Shown one piece after another: positions 9,231 through 18,327 of a stretch of 64,000 nucleotides of DNA. Each line of letters begins with the position of its first letter. The first letter of the stretch is position 1. The DNA comes from Bog-756 sp963730685 (lineage in GTDB: Bacteria > Actinomycetota > Acidimicrobiia > Acidimicrobiales > RAAP-2): assembly GCA_963730685.1 (NCBI GenBank), contig CAVSSP010000005.1:62001-126000 (forward strand). The letters are read 5' to 3'. Made by a program: the position numbers and the translations under genes. The notes under the pieces were generated by a model. It searched no databases. It saw nothing but the letters and a program-made list of their open reading frames with translations, and was not told where the DNA came from.

Positions 9231-10749
9231 GGGTCCGCACCTCGTCGTAGAGCCACCGGTAGCCGTCGAGGAAGACGTCGAGGGTGTAGGACTCGAGCAT
9301 GGCCTTCCTCCCGAGCTCTCCCCGCCGGGCCAGCCCTTGGCGGTCCGCGGCCATCTCGCAGATGCCGTCGGCCAGTTCCAGCGGTCGGCCCGGGGGGACC
9401 AGCCGGCCGTAGGGGGGCATGATGACCTCGGGCACGCCGCCGACCTCGGTGGCCACCATCGGTCGACCGGCCATCAGCGCCTCGACCGCCGCGAACGGGA
9501 ATCCCTCCGAAATACTCGAGAGGACGGCGATGTCCCCTTCGTTGAGGGCCTGGCCCACGTCGGCCGTCGGACCCCGGAAGACGCAGGACGAGCCGAGTCC
9601 CAGCTGCTCGGCCAGCGCGTAGCACCCCCGTGCGTAGGCCGGATCGCTCTCGGGGCCGTGGATCTGCAGCGTGACCCCCGGGATCCGGTCGCGGACGATG
9701 GCGAACGCCCGCAACAGGGTGTGGATGTCCTTCAACCGCTCGAGCCGGGCCACCGACACGAGGGTCAGGGGGGCGTCCCCGCTACCGGCGGGCCGGGTGA
9801 GCGGGAATCGCTCGGGGTCGACCCCGTTGGGCATGGGGAGGATCTTGTCCTCGTCGACGCCGAGCTTCATCTCCCAGGTGGCGTTGAACCGTGCCACCGG
9901 CGAGACCAGGTCGGCCCGGGAGTACGCCATGGCCACGACGGCGGCATAGAAGTTCGACAGGAACACCCGGTAGGGGCTGTTGGTCCGGTTGCGCCCCAGG
10001 GCCAGCAGCCGTTCGCGGTAGTAGACGCCGTGTTCGGTCAGGAGGAACGGGACCCCCCACCGTTCGCGGAGCACGACGGCGGGGATGGCGCAGAACGCCG
10101 CGGCCGAGGCGTGGACGACCTGGGGAATCTCGGCCGGATAGTCCAGTGGGGCCAGATAGCGGTAGACGGACCGGGCGAGATCGATCGCCTCGTAGGTGGT
10201 CAGTCGTTGGTAGAGGGGATGGGCGGCCAGGGTGTCGCGGAACAGCCGCCACGTGCGACCGTCGCGCATGGCCCGCTTGAGGCTGTAGCGGTCGGCGTAG
10301 ACCGAGAGGGCGCACAACGCCGCCACCAGGTCGTCGGGCCCTCCCTCGCCGAGGGCGACCGAGATCACCAGTTGGGCATAGGCCGGGAGGAACTCCTGGT
10401 CGAAGTGGTTCCCGGGTCGGCGCATCCGTCGGGCGATCCATCCGGGTCGGGGGTTGAACTCGGCGTTGTCCTCGGTGCCCCACAGCGGGACCTGGATCAT
10501 GTGGGCGACATTGGGGGGCGGGTCGTACCGGATGGGCATGGACGTGTTGGCGACGACGGAGTAGACGACGAACTGCTTTTCGGCCAGGCCGGTGACCAGT
10601 TGGTGGGCCCAGGTGCTCACGCCGCCGGTCACATAGGGGTACGTGCCCTCGGTGGTCAGGAGCACGTCGACGTCGGAGAGGGCGGCACGTCCGAGGATCT
10701 GCTCGGCCGCATGCACTCGTGGCCGAGGTGCTGGGGCTAGGGGTTGCAC
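9214..10749 (-). CDS. pelF: PelF-like GT4 glycosyltransferase
   Basis: A 511-residue cytoplasmic glycosyltransferase of the GT4 family, matching PelF, which polymerises the Pel polysaccharide. The N-terminal Rossmann half starts with VLLTTEGTYPYVTGGVSTW, the usual PelF opening, here preceded by an extension of about 26 residues. Next come LLTEHGVYYRER, NGVDPERF and VSVARLERLKDIHTLLRAF. The donor-site motif is ISEGFPFAAVEALMAGRP, followed by ATEVGGVPEVI. The GTG at 10749 is the first start after the upstream stop (TGA at 10759-10761). It has only a weak ribosome site, and a later GTG near 10716 would remove part of the extension. The gene lies ten bases after the TPR gene and overlaps pelG by 17 bp. 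Confidence 0.85.
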   Translation of the reverse strand: MQPLAPAPRPRVHAAEQILGRAALSDVDVLLTTEGTYPYVTGGVSTWAHQLVTGLAEKQFVVYSVVANTSMPIRYDPPPNVAHMIQVPLWGTEDNAEFNPRPGWIARRMRRPGNHFDQEFLPAYAQLVISVALGEGGPDDLVAALCALSVYADRYSLKRAMRDGRTWRLFRDTLAAHPLYQRLTTYEAIDLARSVYRYLAPLDYPAEIPQVVHASAAAFCAIPAVVLRERWGVPFLLTEHGVYYRERLLALGRNRTNSPYRVFLSNFYAAVVAMAYSRADLVSPVARFNATWEMKLGVDEDKILPMPNGVDPERFPLTRPAGSGDAPLTLVSVARLERLKDIHTLLRAFAIVRDRIPGVTLQIHGPESDPAYARGCYALAEQLGLGSSCVFRGPTADVGQALNEGDIAVLSSISEGFPFAAVEALMAGRPMVATEVGGVPEVIMPPYGRLVPPGRPLELADGICEMAADRQGLARRGELGRKAMLESYTLDVFLDGYRWLYDEVRTRAAIH

Positions 10750-10758
10750 GGCTCTGGA

Positions 10759-11608
10759 TCAGGCCACGTGGCGGGCCGGCCGGAAACGCCGGAACCAGCG
10801 GGTGCGGGTGGCGACCACTTCGGGGAGGTCCAGAGTCAGGCGCCGCCGCCGCCGCCGCCCGGTCGGCCTCCGATGGCGACGGAGCGACCTTGGTCGCAGG
10901 CCCGCGGCCAGAGCCGGGCCGCACCGTGGCGCGTCGCTCGATGCGCAGATCGACGTCGCGCCGCTCCGACTCCGACGCCGACTCGGACTCGGACTCGGAC
11001 GCGGGCTGGGCGCCGTTGGTCTCGGCCATCAGGTCGTCGTCCGCCCGGAGCACGGACTCGATGGCCTGGGCCCGACGCAGGCCCTTCGAGGCCACGTTGA
11101 GGTTCTCGACGCTCAGAAAGCACTTGGCCGCCATCATGGCGGCCTCGCGGATGAACGGAAGCGGCGTCCGGTCGTCCTCGGTCACCCGGAGATACTCCCG
11201 GCCGGCCAGGCGCATCCAGTGGTCCGAGGCGTCCATGTTCCCCGTCCGTCGGGCCGCCAAGGCCGCCTGACGGTACGAGATGGCCGCCCGTTGAGGCGCC
11301 GAATCGATGGTGCGCTGGGCCTCCTCGAGGAAGAGCGATTCCGCCCGTTGGAACTCGCCGGAGTGGAAGGCGACCACCGCCGCCTCGAACAGCGTGGTCT
11401 CGCCGTCCTCGATCTCGAGGTTCAGCTCGACCGCGTCGGCGCCGCCCGGCGGCTCGGCACCCTCGTCAGGGTCAGCACCGGGTGGGAGCAGATCGGTGGC
11501 CGGCCGGGGCCACCCGGGCATCGCGGTCACGGGGGGCGCGCCGGCCGTGTCGTCCACCGCTTCGTCGCCGGACGGCGCGTCGGGCAGGGCGATCGGAGCT
11601 TCCTTCAT
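10759..11608 (-). CDS. TPR-like protein opening the Pel-like operon, apparent frameshift near the 3' end
   Basis: The first about 245 codons encode an acidic N-terminus and then helical repeats of TPR type: FEAAVVAFHSGEFQRAESLF, AAISYRQAALAARRTGNMDASD and AAKCFLSVENLNVASKGLRRA. A low-complexity SESESESASESE stretch follows. In this frame no stop occurs until deep inside pelF, which is impossible for a real gene. Dropping one base at the GGGCGG start of the GGC run (10842-10860) moves reading into a frame ending LTLDLPEVVATRTRWF...ARHVA and TGA at 10759, ten bases before pelF. I annotate that end. The position and TPR character recall PelE, but residue-level similarity cannot be judged here. 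An extra G in the read, a true frameshift, or decay are all possible. Confidence 0.6.
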
Positions 11609-11983
11609 GATCGCGGAGGCCCCTGGGCGCCTGACATGTCCATGGATTGGTCTTCGACCAGGTGGGACGGATACTTGAGGTGTGGTGCCGCGGCCAGGCC
11701 TGGTGTCCGCAACCCCGGTTGCCGGGCGGTGACGGACAACGGCGGTCCGAGGCTGTCCCGGTGCATTCCGCGGTACGGCTCCTCCGCCGTTCGGAGGTGA
11801 CGAATCTCTCCCTTCAGGATCAGCGGGGAGATGCCGATAATGCCGCGATGGGCAACGGACTCGTGGGGCGCGCCTGGTCAGTACGTCGATGGTCCGGTGG
11901 CCTCGAGTGCGGACTGTCGGGGACGGCGCACCCCGGCCGGTCGGACCTGCCTGCGTAAATGGGTACCCGGACGTGGAGTCGCA
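11609..11983. other. Intergenic region between divergent Pel-like operon and OLD-like gene
   Basis: These 375 bases separate two divergent transcription units and should hold both promoters. I see no convincing -35/-10 pair, no tRNA and no coding frame with a good ribosome site. An open frame running into the OLD-like gene from 11831 lacks a ribosome site and family similarity. Confidence 0.5.
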
Positions 11984-13885
11984 GTGAATCTCATCTCATT
12001 TAGGTCGGTTCGCTTCCGGAACATCTTGGATTCCGGTCCGATCGACGTGGACCACAGGGTCACCTGCCTGGTCGGCAAGAACGAGTCCGGCAAGACCAAC
12101 ATCCTCCACGCGCTGCACGCGCTCAAGCCGGCACTGAACGACCGCCGATTCGACGAGCAGCAGTACCCCCGGTGGCTGCAAAAGGAGCACCAGCGGTCCG
12201 GGGAGTTCGAATCCGCCCTGCCCATATCGGCGACGTTCGAACTGAGCGACGAAGAGGCCGACGCCATCACCACCCGATTCGGCGAGGGAGTGCTGCTGGA
12301 GAAGCAGTGGACCTTGGGCGTCCGGTACGACAACGAACGGGTCTATGTCGTCGCCGTCGACGAGGGCGCCGCGTGTCGGGCGTTCGAATCCCAGCACGGA
12401 CTGGATGCCGGCTCACAGAACCTCGAAGAGCTGAGGAGCCATCTGGCCGAGGCTTCCGGGGCCCGTGCGCACCGCTCCGACGGGTCCGAAAAGGGAACGC
12501 CCGCCGCTCAGGCATCCCACGAGACGATGTCGGCGTTGAGCGCGCTCTATCCCGAATCGATCGAGGAATCGGTATCCCGGTTCCTGTCGGCGATGGTGCC
12601 GCGGTTCTTCCACTTCGACGAGTACAGCGAGCTGATGGGCCGCACGGACATCGGACCGCTGGTGGAGGCGCTCCAGTCCGATTCGGAATCGAAGTTGGAC
12701 GACGCCCAACGAACGGCCCTGGCCCTGTTGAAGCTGGGCTTCGCCACCGACGAGCTCGTCAACCCCGACTACGAGAAGCGGAGCGGCGAGATGGAGGCGG
12801 TGGCCGCCGACCTGACCCGACAGGTGCGGAAGTACTGGCATCAAAACGACCACCTCCGCCTCAAGATCGACATCGAGCCGACGGCCGACGTGCGCCCCGA
12901 CGGAACCAACGTCCAGCTTCTCCAGCTCCGGGTGGAGGACGATCGCCACTACTTCACCAACAACCTCGATGTGCGGTCGTCGGGGTTCCGCTGGTTCATC
13001 TCGTTCCTGGCCGCGTTCAAGGAGTTCAACTCGGACAAGTCGGTCATCGTGCTTCTCGATGAGCCTGCCCTGGCCCTCCACGCCCGGGCCCAACGGGACT
13101 TCCTCGACTTCATCGAGGACACGCTCGCCGTCAGCCATCAGGTGGTCTACACCACGCACTCGCCCTTCATGGTGGACGCGCGGCATCTCGACCGGGTCCG
13201 GGTCGTCGAGGACCTGGGGCCGGACGAGGGTACCAAGGTCAGCACCCGACTCGTCTCACGGGACCCGGACACGCTCTCCCCGCTGCAGGGACTGCTCGGC
13301 CACGACCTCGCCCAACACACCTTTACCGGACCGGACAATCTCGTCGTCGAAGGGCTCTCCGACTTCACCTACCTCACCGTGATGTCCGACGTGCTGCGGG
13401 AGAAAGGTCGGACGCACCTCGACGAGAGGTGGCGGGTCCTGCCGTCCGGCGGGATGGCCACGATGGCGGCGGCCGTGGCCCTCCTGGGCCAGCAGCTCGA
13501 TGTGACCGTCGTGATCAACAGCGGGAGCCTGCTCTCCCAGCGACTGTACGGACTGGTCGAAGAGGGCGTTCTCAGCGCCAAGCGGATCGTCGGCCTCGGG
13601 CCGATTGCCGGCCTGGGGCTCGCCGACACCGAGGACCTCTTCTATCCCGAGGACTACCTCCTCATCTACAACGCCGCCTTCGAATCCACCCTCAAGATCG
13701 CCCAGCTCGTCGAGGACGGCGAGTGCATCACCGAGCGCATCCGTCGGGTCGAAGGTGACTTCAACCGGAACGACCCCGCCAACTGGTTCCTCCGGCATCG
13801 GAAGACGGCGTCATTCGTCCTCCGCCCGAACACGTTGGACCGGTTCGAGCTGTTGTTCCAGAGGATCAACGAGACCCTCGCCTAG
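11984..13885 (+). CDS. OLD-like AAA ATPase with TOPRIM-like domain
   Basis: A 633-residue ABC/SMC-type ATPase of the OLD (overcoming lysogenisation defect) superfamily. These couple an ATPase to a TOPRIM nuclease and often act in phage defence or DNA repair. The Walker A is GKNESGKT at residues 31-38. The ATP-head returns after a helical insertion with SSGFRWFISFLAAF, Walker B VIVLLDEPALALH and the H-loop TTHSPFMVD. A TOPRIM-like region begins at LVVEGLSDFTYL (about residues 453-464). The later position where Asp-x-Asp is expected reads VVINSGS, so nuclease activity is doubtful. GTG at 11984 was chosen because GGAG sits five bases upstream and LISFRSVRFRNI is the usual family N-terminus. No partner helicase or toxin is adjacent. 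Confidence 0.82.
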   Translation: MNLISFRSVRFRNILDSGPIDVDHRVTCLVGKNESGKTNILHALHALKPALNDRRFDEQQYPRWLQKEHQRSGEFESALPISATFELSDEEADAITTRFGEGVLLEKQWTLGVRYDNERVYVVAVDEGAACRAFESQHGLDAGSQNLEELRSHLAEASGARAHRSDGSEKGTPAAQASHETMSALSALYPESIEESVSRFLSAMVPRFFHFDEYSELMGRTDIGPLVEALQSDSESKLDDAQRTALALLKLGFATDELVNPDYEKRSGEMEAVAADLTRQVRKYWHQNDHLRLKIDIEPTADVRPDGTNVQLLQLRVEDDRHYFTNNLDVRSSGFRWFISFLAAFKEFNSDKSVIVLLDEPALALHARAQRDFLDFIEDTLAVSHQVVYTTHSPFMVDARHLDRVRVVEDLGPDEGTKVSTRLVSRDPDTLSPLQGLLGHDLAQHTFTGPDNLVVEGLSDFTYLTVMSDVLREKGRTHLDERWRVLPSGGMATMAAAVALLGQQLDVTVVINSGSLLSQRLYGLVEEGVLSAKRIVGLGPIAGLGLADTEDLFYPEDYLLIYNAAFESTLKIAQLVEDGECITERIRRVEGDFNRNDPANWFLRHRKTASFVLRPNTLDRFELLFQRINETLA

Positions 13886-13929
13886 CGTGTCGGACGTAGG
13901 GTGATCGTGGTCTAGAGGGAGGCGGCCTC

Positions 13930-15069
13930 ATGGTTCACACTGCCGGAGTGGGTGGTGGGCCGGAGCTCGGGAGCGGGGACGGGGGCGTTCCGCCGTCTCC
14001 GGGCGGGCGGGATCCGCTCCACCGGCGGGTGGCCCGACGGGTGAGCCGGTTCGCCGACCGGTATCCGTTTGCCGGCCCGTTCGTGTGGATGTCGGCGATT
14101 CTCTTCTTCGTCGCGCAGGTGGTCGTCGCCTACAGCTGGCGGTCTGCGGCCGCCAGCCCCAAGGGGATCGTCCCCGACCATCCCTACAGTCTCTTCGCCA
14201 ACACCATCAGCGACCTCGGCGAGACCGCCAAGTTCACGTACGGGACACCGGCGATGTGGTCCCCACTCCATGTGTGGATGAATCTCGCCTTCGTCCTGCT
14301 CGGCGCGGTGATGATCATCGGATCGCCGTTGATCTATCAGGAGTTCAACGAAGGTGACGCCTACAAGGTGTGGATCGCCCGCCTGGCGTTCTCGGCCCAG
14401 GTGCTGGCCGGGGTGGGCGCGGTCTTCGTCGGGCTCAATCCAGAGAACGAGCACCCGCTCCTCCACGTGGTGGGAGCGGGGCTGGCCATCGCCGTCGGCA
14501 CCCTGGGTGTGTTCCTGCTCGGACTGTCCCTCCCCCTGCCCGGGCGCCTGCGCCGGTTCATGATCTTCTGCATGCCGGTCGCGCTGGTGGCGATCGCCCT
14601 CTTCGCGCTCCATGAATACCTGGGATTCGGTCCCGGGGGGATGGAACGACTTGCCACCTACCCCGAGGTGATCTGGCTCATCAGCTTCGGCTTCTACCTC
14701 TCCCGCAGCCACTACAAGGACAACTCGGCGCACCGGGCCCTCGAGTCCGTCTACGCCTCCCGGCCCAGCCGGGGCGTCGACCCGAAGCCGGACCCGATAC
14801 CGGCTCGACTGCGGTTCCCCGCCCGCGGTCGGCTGGCGAATGGGAGAGTGAACTCCCCGTACCGTACCGAACTGACCGTCCTCGGCGGCACGGGTCAGGA
14901 GCAGCGCTTCACCGTCAACGCGGGAGTTGCGCCCGGATTGGATCTCAGCGCTGACGGCCGGATCTCGGGCTCGCCGACCGAGCAGGGACGAAACCGGCTC
15001 CATGCCGAAGCCGGCGACAGTGGCGGGGTCCCTGTCCGGAAGACCTACACGCTCCGGGTCAGACGGTGA
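13930..15069 (+). CDS. DUF998 membrane protein with C-terminal Ig-like tail
   Basis: A 379-residue protein. After a hydrophilic N-terminus of about 45 residues come roughly six membrane segments in the DUF998 pattern, including FVWMSAILFFVAQVVVAYSW, ANTISDLGETAKF, LAFVLLGAVMIIGS and the GLNPENEHPLLHVVGAG signature. The last about 100 residues are soluble. They resemble a putative bacterial Ig fold: ELTVLGGTGQEQRFTVNAG, LDLSADGRISGSPTEQG and RKTYTLRV. Such domains usually sit on secreted proteins, and the fusion to DUF998 is unusual. GGGAGG stands about eight bases before the ATG. It follows the OLD-like gene by 44 bp on the same strand and could be cotranscribed. Function is unknown. Confidence 0.75.
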   Translation: MVHTAGVGGGPELGSGDGGVPPSPGGRDPLHRRVARRVSRFADRYPFAGPFVWMSAILFFVAQVVVAYSWRSAAASPKGIVPDHPYSLFANTISDLGETAKFTYGTPAMWSPLHVWMNLAFVLLGAVMIIGSPLIYQEFNEGDAYKVWIARLAFSAQVLAGVGAVFVGLNPENEHPLLHVVGAGLAIAVGTLGVFLLGLSLPLPGRLRRFMIFCMPVALVAIALFALHEYLGFGPGGMERLATYPEVIWLISFGFYLSRSHYKDNSAHRALESVYASRPSRGVDPKPDPIPARLRFPARGRLANGRVNSPYRTELTVLGGTGQEQRFTVNAGVAPGLDLSADGRISGSPTEQGRNRLHAEAGDSGGVPVRKTYTLRVRR

Positions 15070-15090
15070 CCGTGGGCCGTGGAGTGGCGG

Positions 15091-17631
15091 TCACTCCGCC
15101 CGCAGGACGAGTGCCGCGGGTGTCCGGGCGGCTATCCGCGCCGGCACCGCGGCGACGAGATTGGCGAGGATCAACGCGCCGACCGTGACCAGGAACAGCG
15201 ACGCCGGCACCGTGGGTTGGGGTACGGCGTTGATGCTGCGGGCGAAGAGTATCCACAGTTGGCGGCCGACGATGATCCCGAAGGGCACCCCGACGATCAC
15301 GGCGATCACCGAGATGACCGACGCCTGCCAGGCGATGGTGGAGGCCAGCTGTCGGGTGGTGAGTCCGAGCGTCTTCAGCAGGGCCAGCTCCCGGCGCCGT
15401 CGCCGCACGGACGCGATCAAGGTGAGCGCCAGCGCCACGATGGCGCCGAACGCCAGGCCGACGGCCAGGATGACCGGGGTGGCTCCGGTCGACTGATAGT
15501 TGACGATCTCCGCCGGATGCTGGACCCCCAGGACCTGGTCGGTGTCGCCGGTGGCCTCCGGGTCGGTGGCGAAGACCTTGTCGGCCACTGCGGTGACCCG
15601 GTGCATGTCGGCCAGCCCGGCCGCGGCGCCCACACCGTTGCGCAGGCGTACGAAGACCATCCCTGGCCCGTCGAGATTGGGGTCGGGCTGTTGTGCGGCA
15701 CTCCTCAGTGCCGGACTGACGTCATCGGAGAGCAGGGCCCCTGTGCCCATGGACGGGTGCTCGGCGAAGTTCCCCGAGCCGCCGATGGCGGGCAAGGTGG
15801 TGGTCCCGACGATGACCAGTTTCTCGGGCGGCAGGTAGAGCGGGGCCGTCGCTGGGGAGCCGAAGGAACCGACGACGGTGTCGCCGATGGCCTTGTGCAG
15901 GAGCGACAGCGTGATGGCGCCCACGACGATCTGGTTGTTGCTGTCGATGCCGTGTCCGGACAGGATCGGTGGGGCGACGGCAGCGTGGTTGGCGCCCAAC
16001 AGGACCGGGACGGTCTGACCGTCGATCTGGACGGACAGCGGGTGATACCCGGACCAGGCGGCAACGTCGGTGTCGTGGTTGAGCGCCGACAGCGCTTGCG
16101 GGGGCACATCGTTCTCCGAGCTGAGCGCATAGTTCCAGTTCCATCCATACAGAGCAGGCCGCGATACCAACGTATGCAGGCCACTGCTGAAGGTCAGCGT
16201 CGTGGTGATGATGGCCACGGCGATGCTTGCCCCGAGCAGGACCGAACGGGCCGGGACCGCCGAGCGGCCACGACCGGGATCGAGCGCGAACCGGAGCCCG
16301 ACGACGACAGAGGTCGGCAACCCCGAAGAGGTCGCCATCTGCACGAGCCTCGAGTCGTGGGGCGGCTCGGTGCGTGATCTGGCGGCCAGCCGTTGCGGGG
16401 CACCCCGGTAGGCGAGGGCCACGGCCGCGGCACTGAGCCCAACGGCCAGGACCAGGAACCCGAGCCCCAGGACGGTCCAGTCGAACGCGATCCCGGGTGG
16501 GTGGTAGACGGTGCGGATCGGTCCGAGCGGCGAGAGCGGCGAGAGCGCGATGGCGACGAAGACCGCCAGCAGCGAGCCGGCCACCGTGGCGGCGAGGACG
16601 CCGATCAGCCGATCGGCGAGAGTGGTGATCGGGGTGGCACCGAGGGATCGGAGTACCTGGAGGTCGTCATCGGCCGAGTGCAACTGCCGCGAGATGGCGA
16701 GCGCGGCGATGGCCAGGGTGGCCAGCGCGGCGATGGCGCCGAACACACCCAGGGCGATCGATTCCGGTTTGACCGCCCGCTCGACCTTGGTCGCCGAGAT
16801 CGCGGTGATGTTGAAGTTTGCGTCGCTTCCGCTGGGGAGCAGGTGAATGAGCGCCTCCTCCACGGTGGGAATGTCGCGGCTGCCGTGTGCCAGCTGCATC
16901 CCATACCAGGTTCCCTGCACGGCGCCCTGTTGGATGAGTGTGGAGGTCAGGGCCGGAGTGAACAAGATGTTCGTGGGCAGCCGGTCGGTGTCGTCCTCGA
17001 TCACCTGGTCGTTGAAGACCACGATCCCGACGAGCCGCATGCCGATCCTGCGTTCGGGCTGGTCTCGCGGTGTGCCGAAGCCCGGCTGGTTGAACTGGGC
17101 CGAGGTGAAGACCCCCATGGGGGTGACCTGACCGACGTGCAACCCCAATATGCGGGCACCAAGTGCGGTGGTGACGAACTCGTCGGCACGGTTCGGATCG
17201 GCCATCCGACCCACGACCGGTGTGGCGCGGTCCTCGTCGAAGTACAGGCCGTTGACGCTGCCCACCGCGTTCAACGGTGCGCTCAGGTTCGGAGCCCCGG
17301 ACGGCTCCAGTGGAATGACCTGTGCCCCCACCCAGCTCTCGACCCGCTTCACGTCGGGTAGGTGGGCGATCCTGCTGGTCAGCTGGGGCGAGTAGTTGCT
17401 GGCCGTCGAGCCGTTGGTCACGCCGTAGGTCGACATCGTGAGGTCCGATGCGTTGGTGGCGGCGAGGAAGGCCGGATACGCCGCCTGAGTCCGTCGGCCG
17501 GCAGCGATGGACCCCATGGCGATCCCGCCGAGCAGTCCGATCAGCAGGACCAAGGCGAGATACGCACCCCATTGGCGGGCGAACGTGGCACGCGTCCGGT
17601 ACCACACCACCCTGGCCGCACTGGACGTCAC
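15091..17631 (-). CDS. FtsX-type ABC transporter permease
   Basis: An 846-residue permease of the FtsX/MacB class. The first membrane segment is near residues 20-42 (WGAYLALVLLIGLLGGIAMGS). It is followed by a large extracytoplasmic domain of about 220 residues, then three segments ending at RQLHSADDDLQVLRSLGATP. A second half repeats the pattern, ending with RRRRELALLKTLGLTTRQLAS and two final segments. The motif LxxLGxT after the last coupling helix is typical. The cognate ATPase is not in the flanking genes, so it must be elsewhere or missing. These systems export lipids or peptides or transmit force; the substrate is unknown. The GTG start has GGAGG only four bases upstream. It is convergent with the DUF998 gene. 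Confidence 0.85.
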   Translation of the reverse strand: MTSSAARVVWYRTRATFARQWGAYLALVLLIGLLGGIAMGSIAAGRRTQAAYPAFLAATNASDLTMSTYGVTNGSTASNYSPQLTSRIAHLPDVKRVESWVGAQVIPLEPSGAPNLSAPLNAVGSVNGLYFDEDRATPVVGRMADPNRADEFVTTALGARILGLHVGQVTPMGVFTSAQFNQPGFGTPRDQPERRIGMRLVGIVVFNDQVIEDDTDRLPTNILFTPALTSTLIQQGAVQGTWYGMQLAHGSRDIPTVEEALIHLLPSGSDANFNITAISATKVERAVKPESIALGVFGAIAALATLAIAALAISRQLHSADDDLQVLRSLGATPITTLADRLIGVLAATVAGSLLAVFVAIALSPLSPLGPIRTVYHPPGIAFDWTVLGLGFLVLAVGLSAAAVALAYRGAPQRLAARSRTEPPHDSRLVQMATSSGLPTSVVVGLRFALDPGRGRSAVPARSVLLGASIAVAIITTTLTFSSGLHTLVSRPALYGWNWNYALSSENDVPPQALSALNHDTDVAAWSGYHPLSVQIDGQTVPVLLGANHAAVAPPILSGHGIDSNNQIVVGAITLSLLHKAIGDTVVGSFGSPATAPLYLPPEKLVIVGTTTLPAIGGSGNFAEHPSMGTGALLSDDVSPALRSAAQQPDPNLDGPGMVFVRLRNGVGAAAGLADMHRVTAVADKVFATDPEATGDTDQVLGVQHPAEIVNYQSTGATPVILAVGLAFGAIVALALTLIASVRRRRRELALLKTLGLTTRQLASTIAWQASVISVIAVIVGVPFGIIVGRQLWILFARSINAVPQPTVPASLFLVTVGALILANLVAAVPARIAARTPAALVLRAE

Positions 17632-17836
17632 GTACCCTCCCGCCGCTCCGACACCGAACCTCTCTCTTGTAGCCTCGACCTCTGGACGACCGGACGCAAG
17701 GATGGCAGGTCCCTCTTCAGGCTCGTGCTAGCACCACGACTGCGGACTGCCGCCCACCAGCGCCGGCGCCGGCCCCGCGTCCCACCGGCCTTGGAGACCG
17801 GCATCCAGGCGACGCGGTGCGGGAATCCTCTGGAGA

Positions 17837-18325
17837 TCACCGATCGGCAGACTCGCTCCGATCGGCCAGTCGCTCCATACGGGCTGCGTGCCGCGTCCAA
17901 CCCTCATCCGCACGGCGTATCCGCTCGCTCATCACTGCCAGCATCGATGCCATCACAGAGGGAACCAGGAAGTGGGGACTGCGGAACTCCCGCAGTGAAG
18001 ACACCAGAAGCTCCATATCGGTATCGGCGATCACCGTGGCGGTCCGCATGCCGCGCGTGAGCAGCGCCAGTTCGCCGAAGAAGGAGCCCGGACCGATGCT
18101 GTCGAGTCGGATGTCGTTGCGCCAGACCGTGGCCGTTCCACTGACAATCACGAAGAATTCGGTCCCCGGGGTCTCCGCCACGGTGAGCGCCGCCCCGGCC
18201 GGGGCCCGAGTTTTCGATGTGAGCGAGGCGATGCGCTGTAGTTCGATGCCCGAGCACTCGGAGAACAGGCGCAGATTCCCGAGGGACTGCACGCGCTGGT
18301 CACTGCTGAAGCGTCGCAGGATCAT
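17837..18325 (-). CDS. Cyclic-nucleotide-binding domain protein coupled to a cyclase
   Basis: A 162-residue protein that is almost entirely one cyclic-nucleotide-binding (cNMP) domain. It opens with LRLFSECSGIELQRIASL. The phosphate-binding cassette is intact: FFGELALLTRGMRTATVIA, with the Glu and Arg needed to hold ribose and phosphate. No helix-turn-helix, TIR, membrane or kinase module follows, only a charged helical tail. It is therefore a bare sensor that probably acts through a partner. The ATG at 18325 was chosen because AGGAGG lies six bases upstream. That ribosome site is formed by the last codons of the cyclase, whose TGA ends two bases before this ATG. Tight coupling implies the pair acts together. 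A close relative lies at 57.1 kb. Confidence 0.85.
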   Translation of the reverse strand: MILRRFSSDQRVQSLGNLRLFSECSGIELQRIASLTSKTRAPAGAALTVAETPGTEFFVIVSGTATVWRNDIRLDSIGPGSFFGELALLTRGMRTATVIADTDMELLVSSLREFRSPHFLVPSVMASMLAVMSERIRRADEGWTRHAARMERLADRSESADR

Positions 18326-18327
18326 GT

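Noticed and set aside
9217..10740. 507-codon plus-strand frame opposite pelF
   Set aside because: Antisense to a glycosyltransferase with clear GT4 motifs; no ribosome site or domain of its own.
10842..10860. GCC run as a phase-variation microsatellite
   Set aside because: The run is trinucleotide, so unit changes would not shift the frame. A one-base error next to GGG explains the data more simply.
9782..11608. A single 608-residue protein covering the TPR gene and half of pelF
   Set aside because: The second half is an Arg/Pro-rich out-of-frame reading of pelF. The real TPR gene most likely ends at 10759 after a one-base shift.
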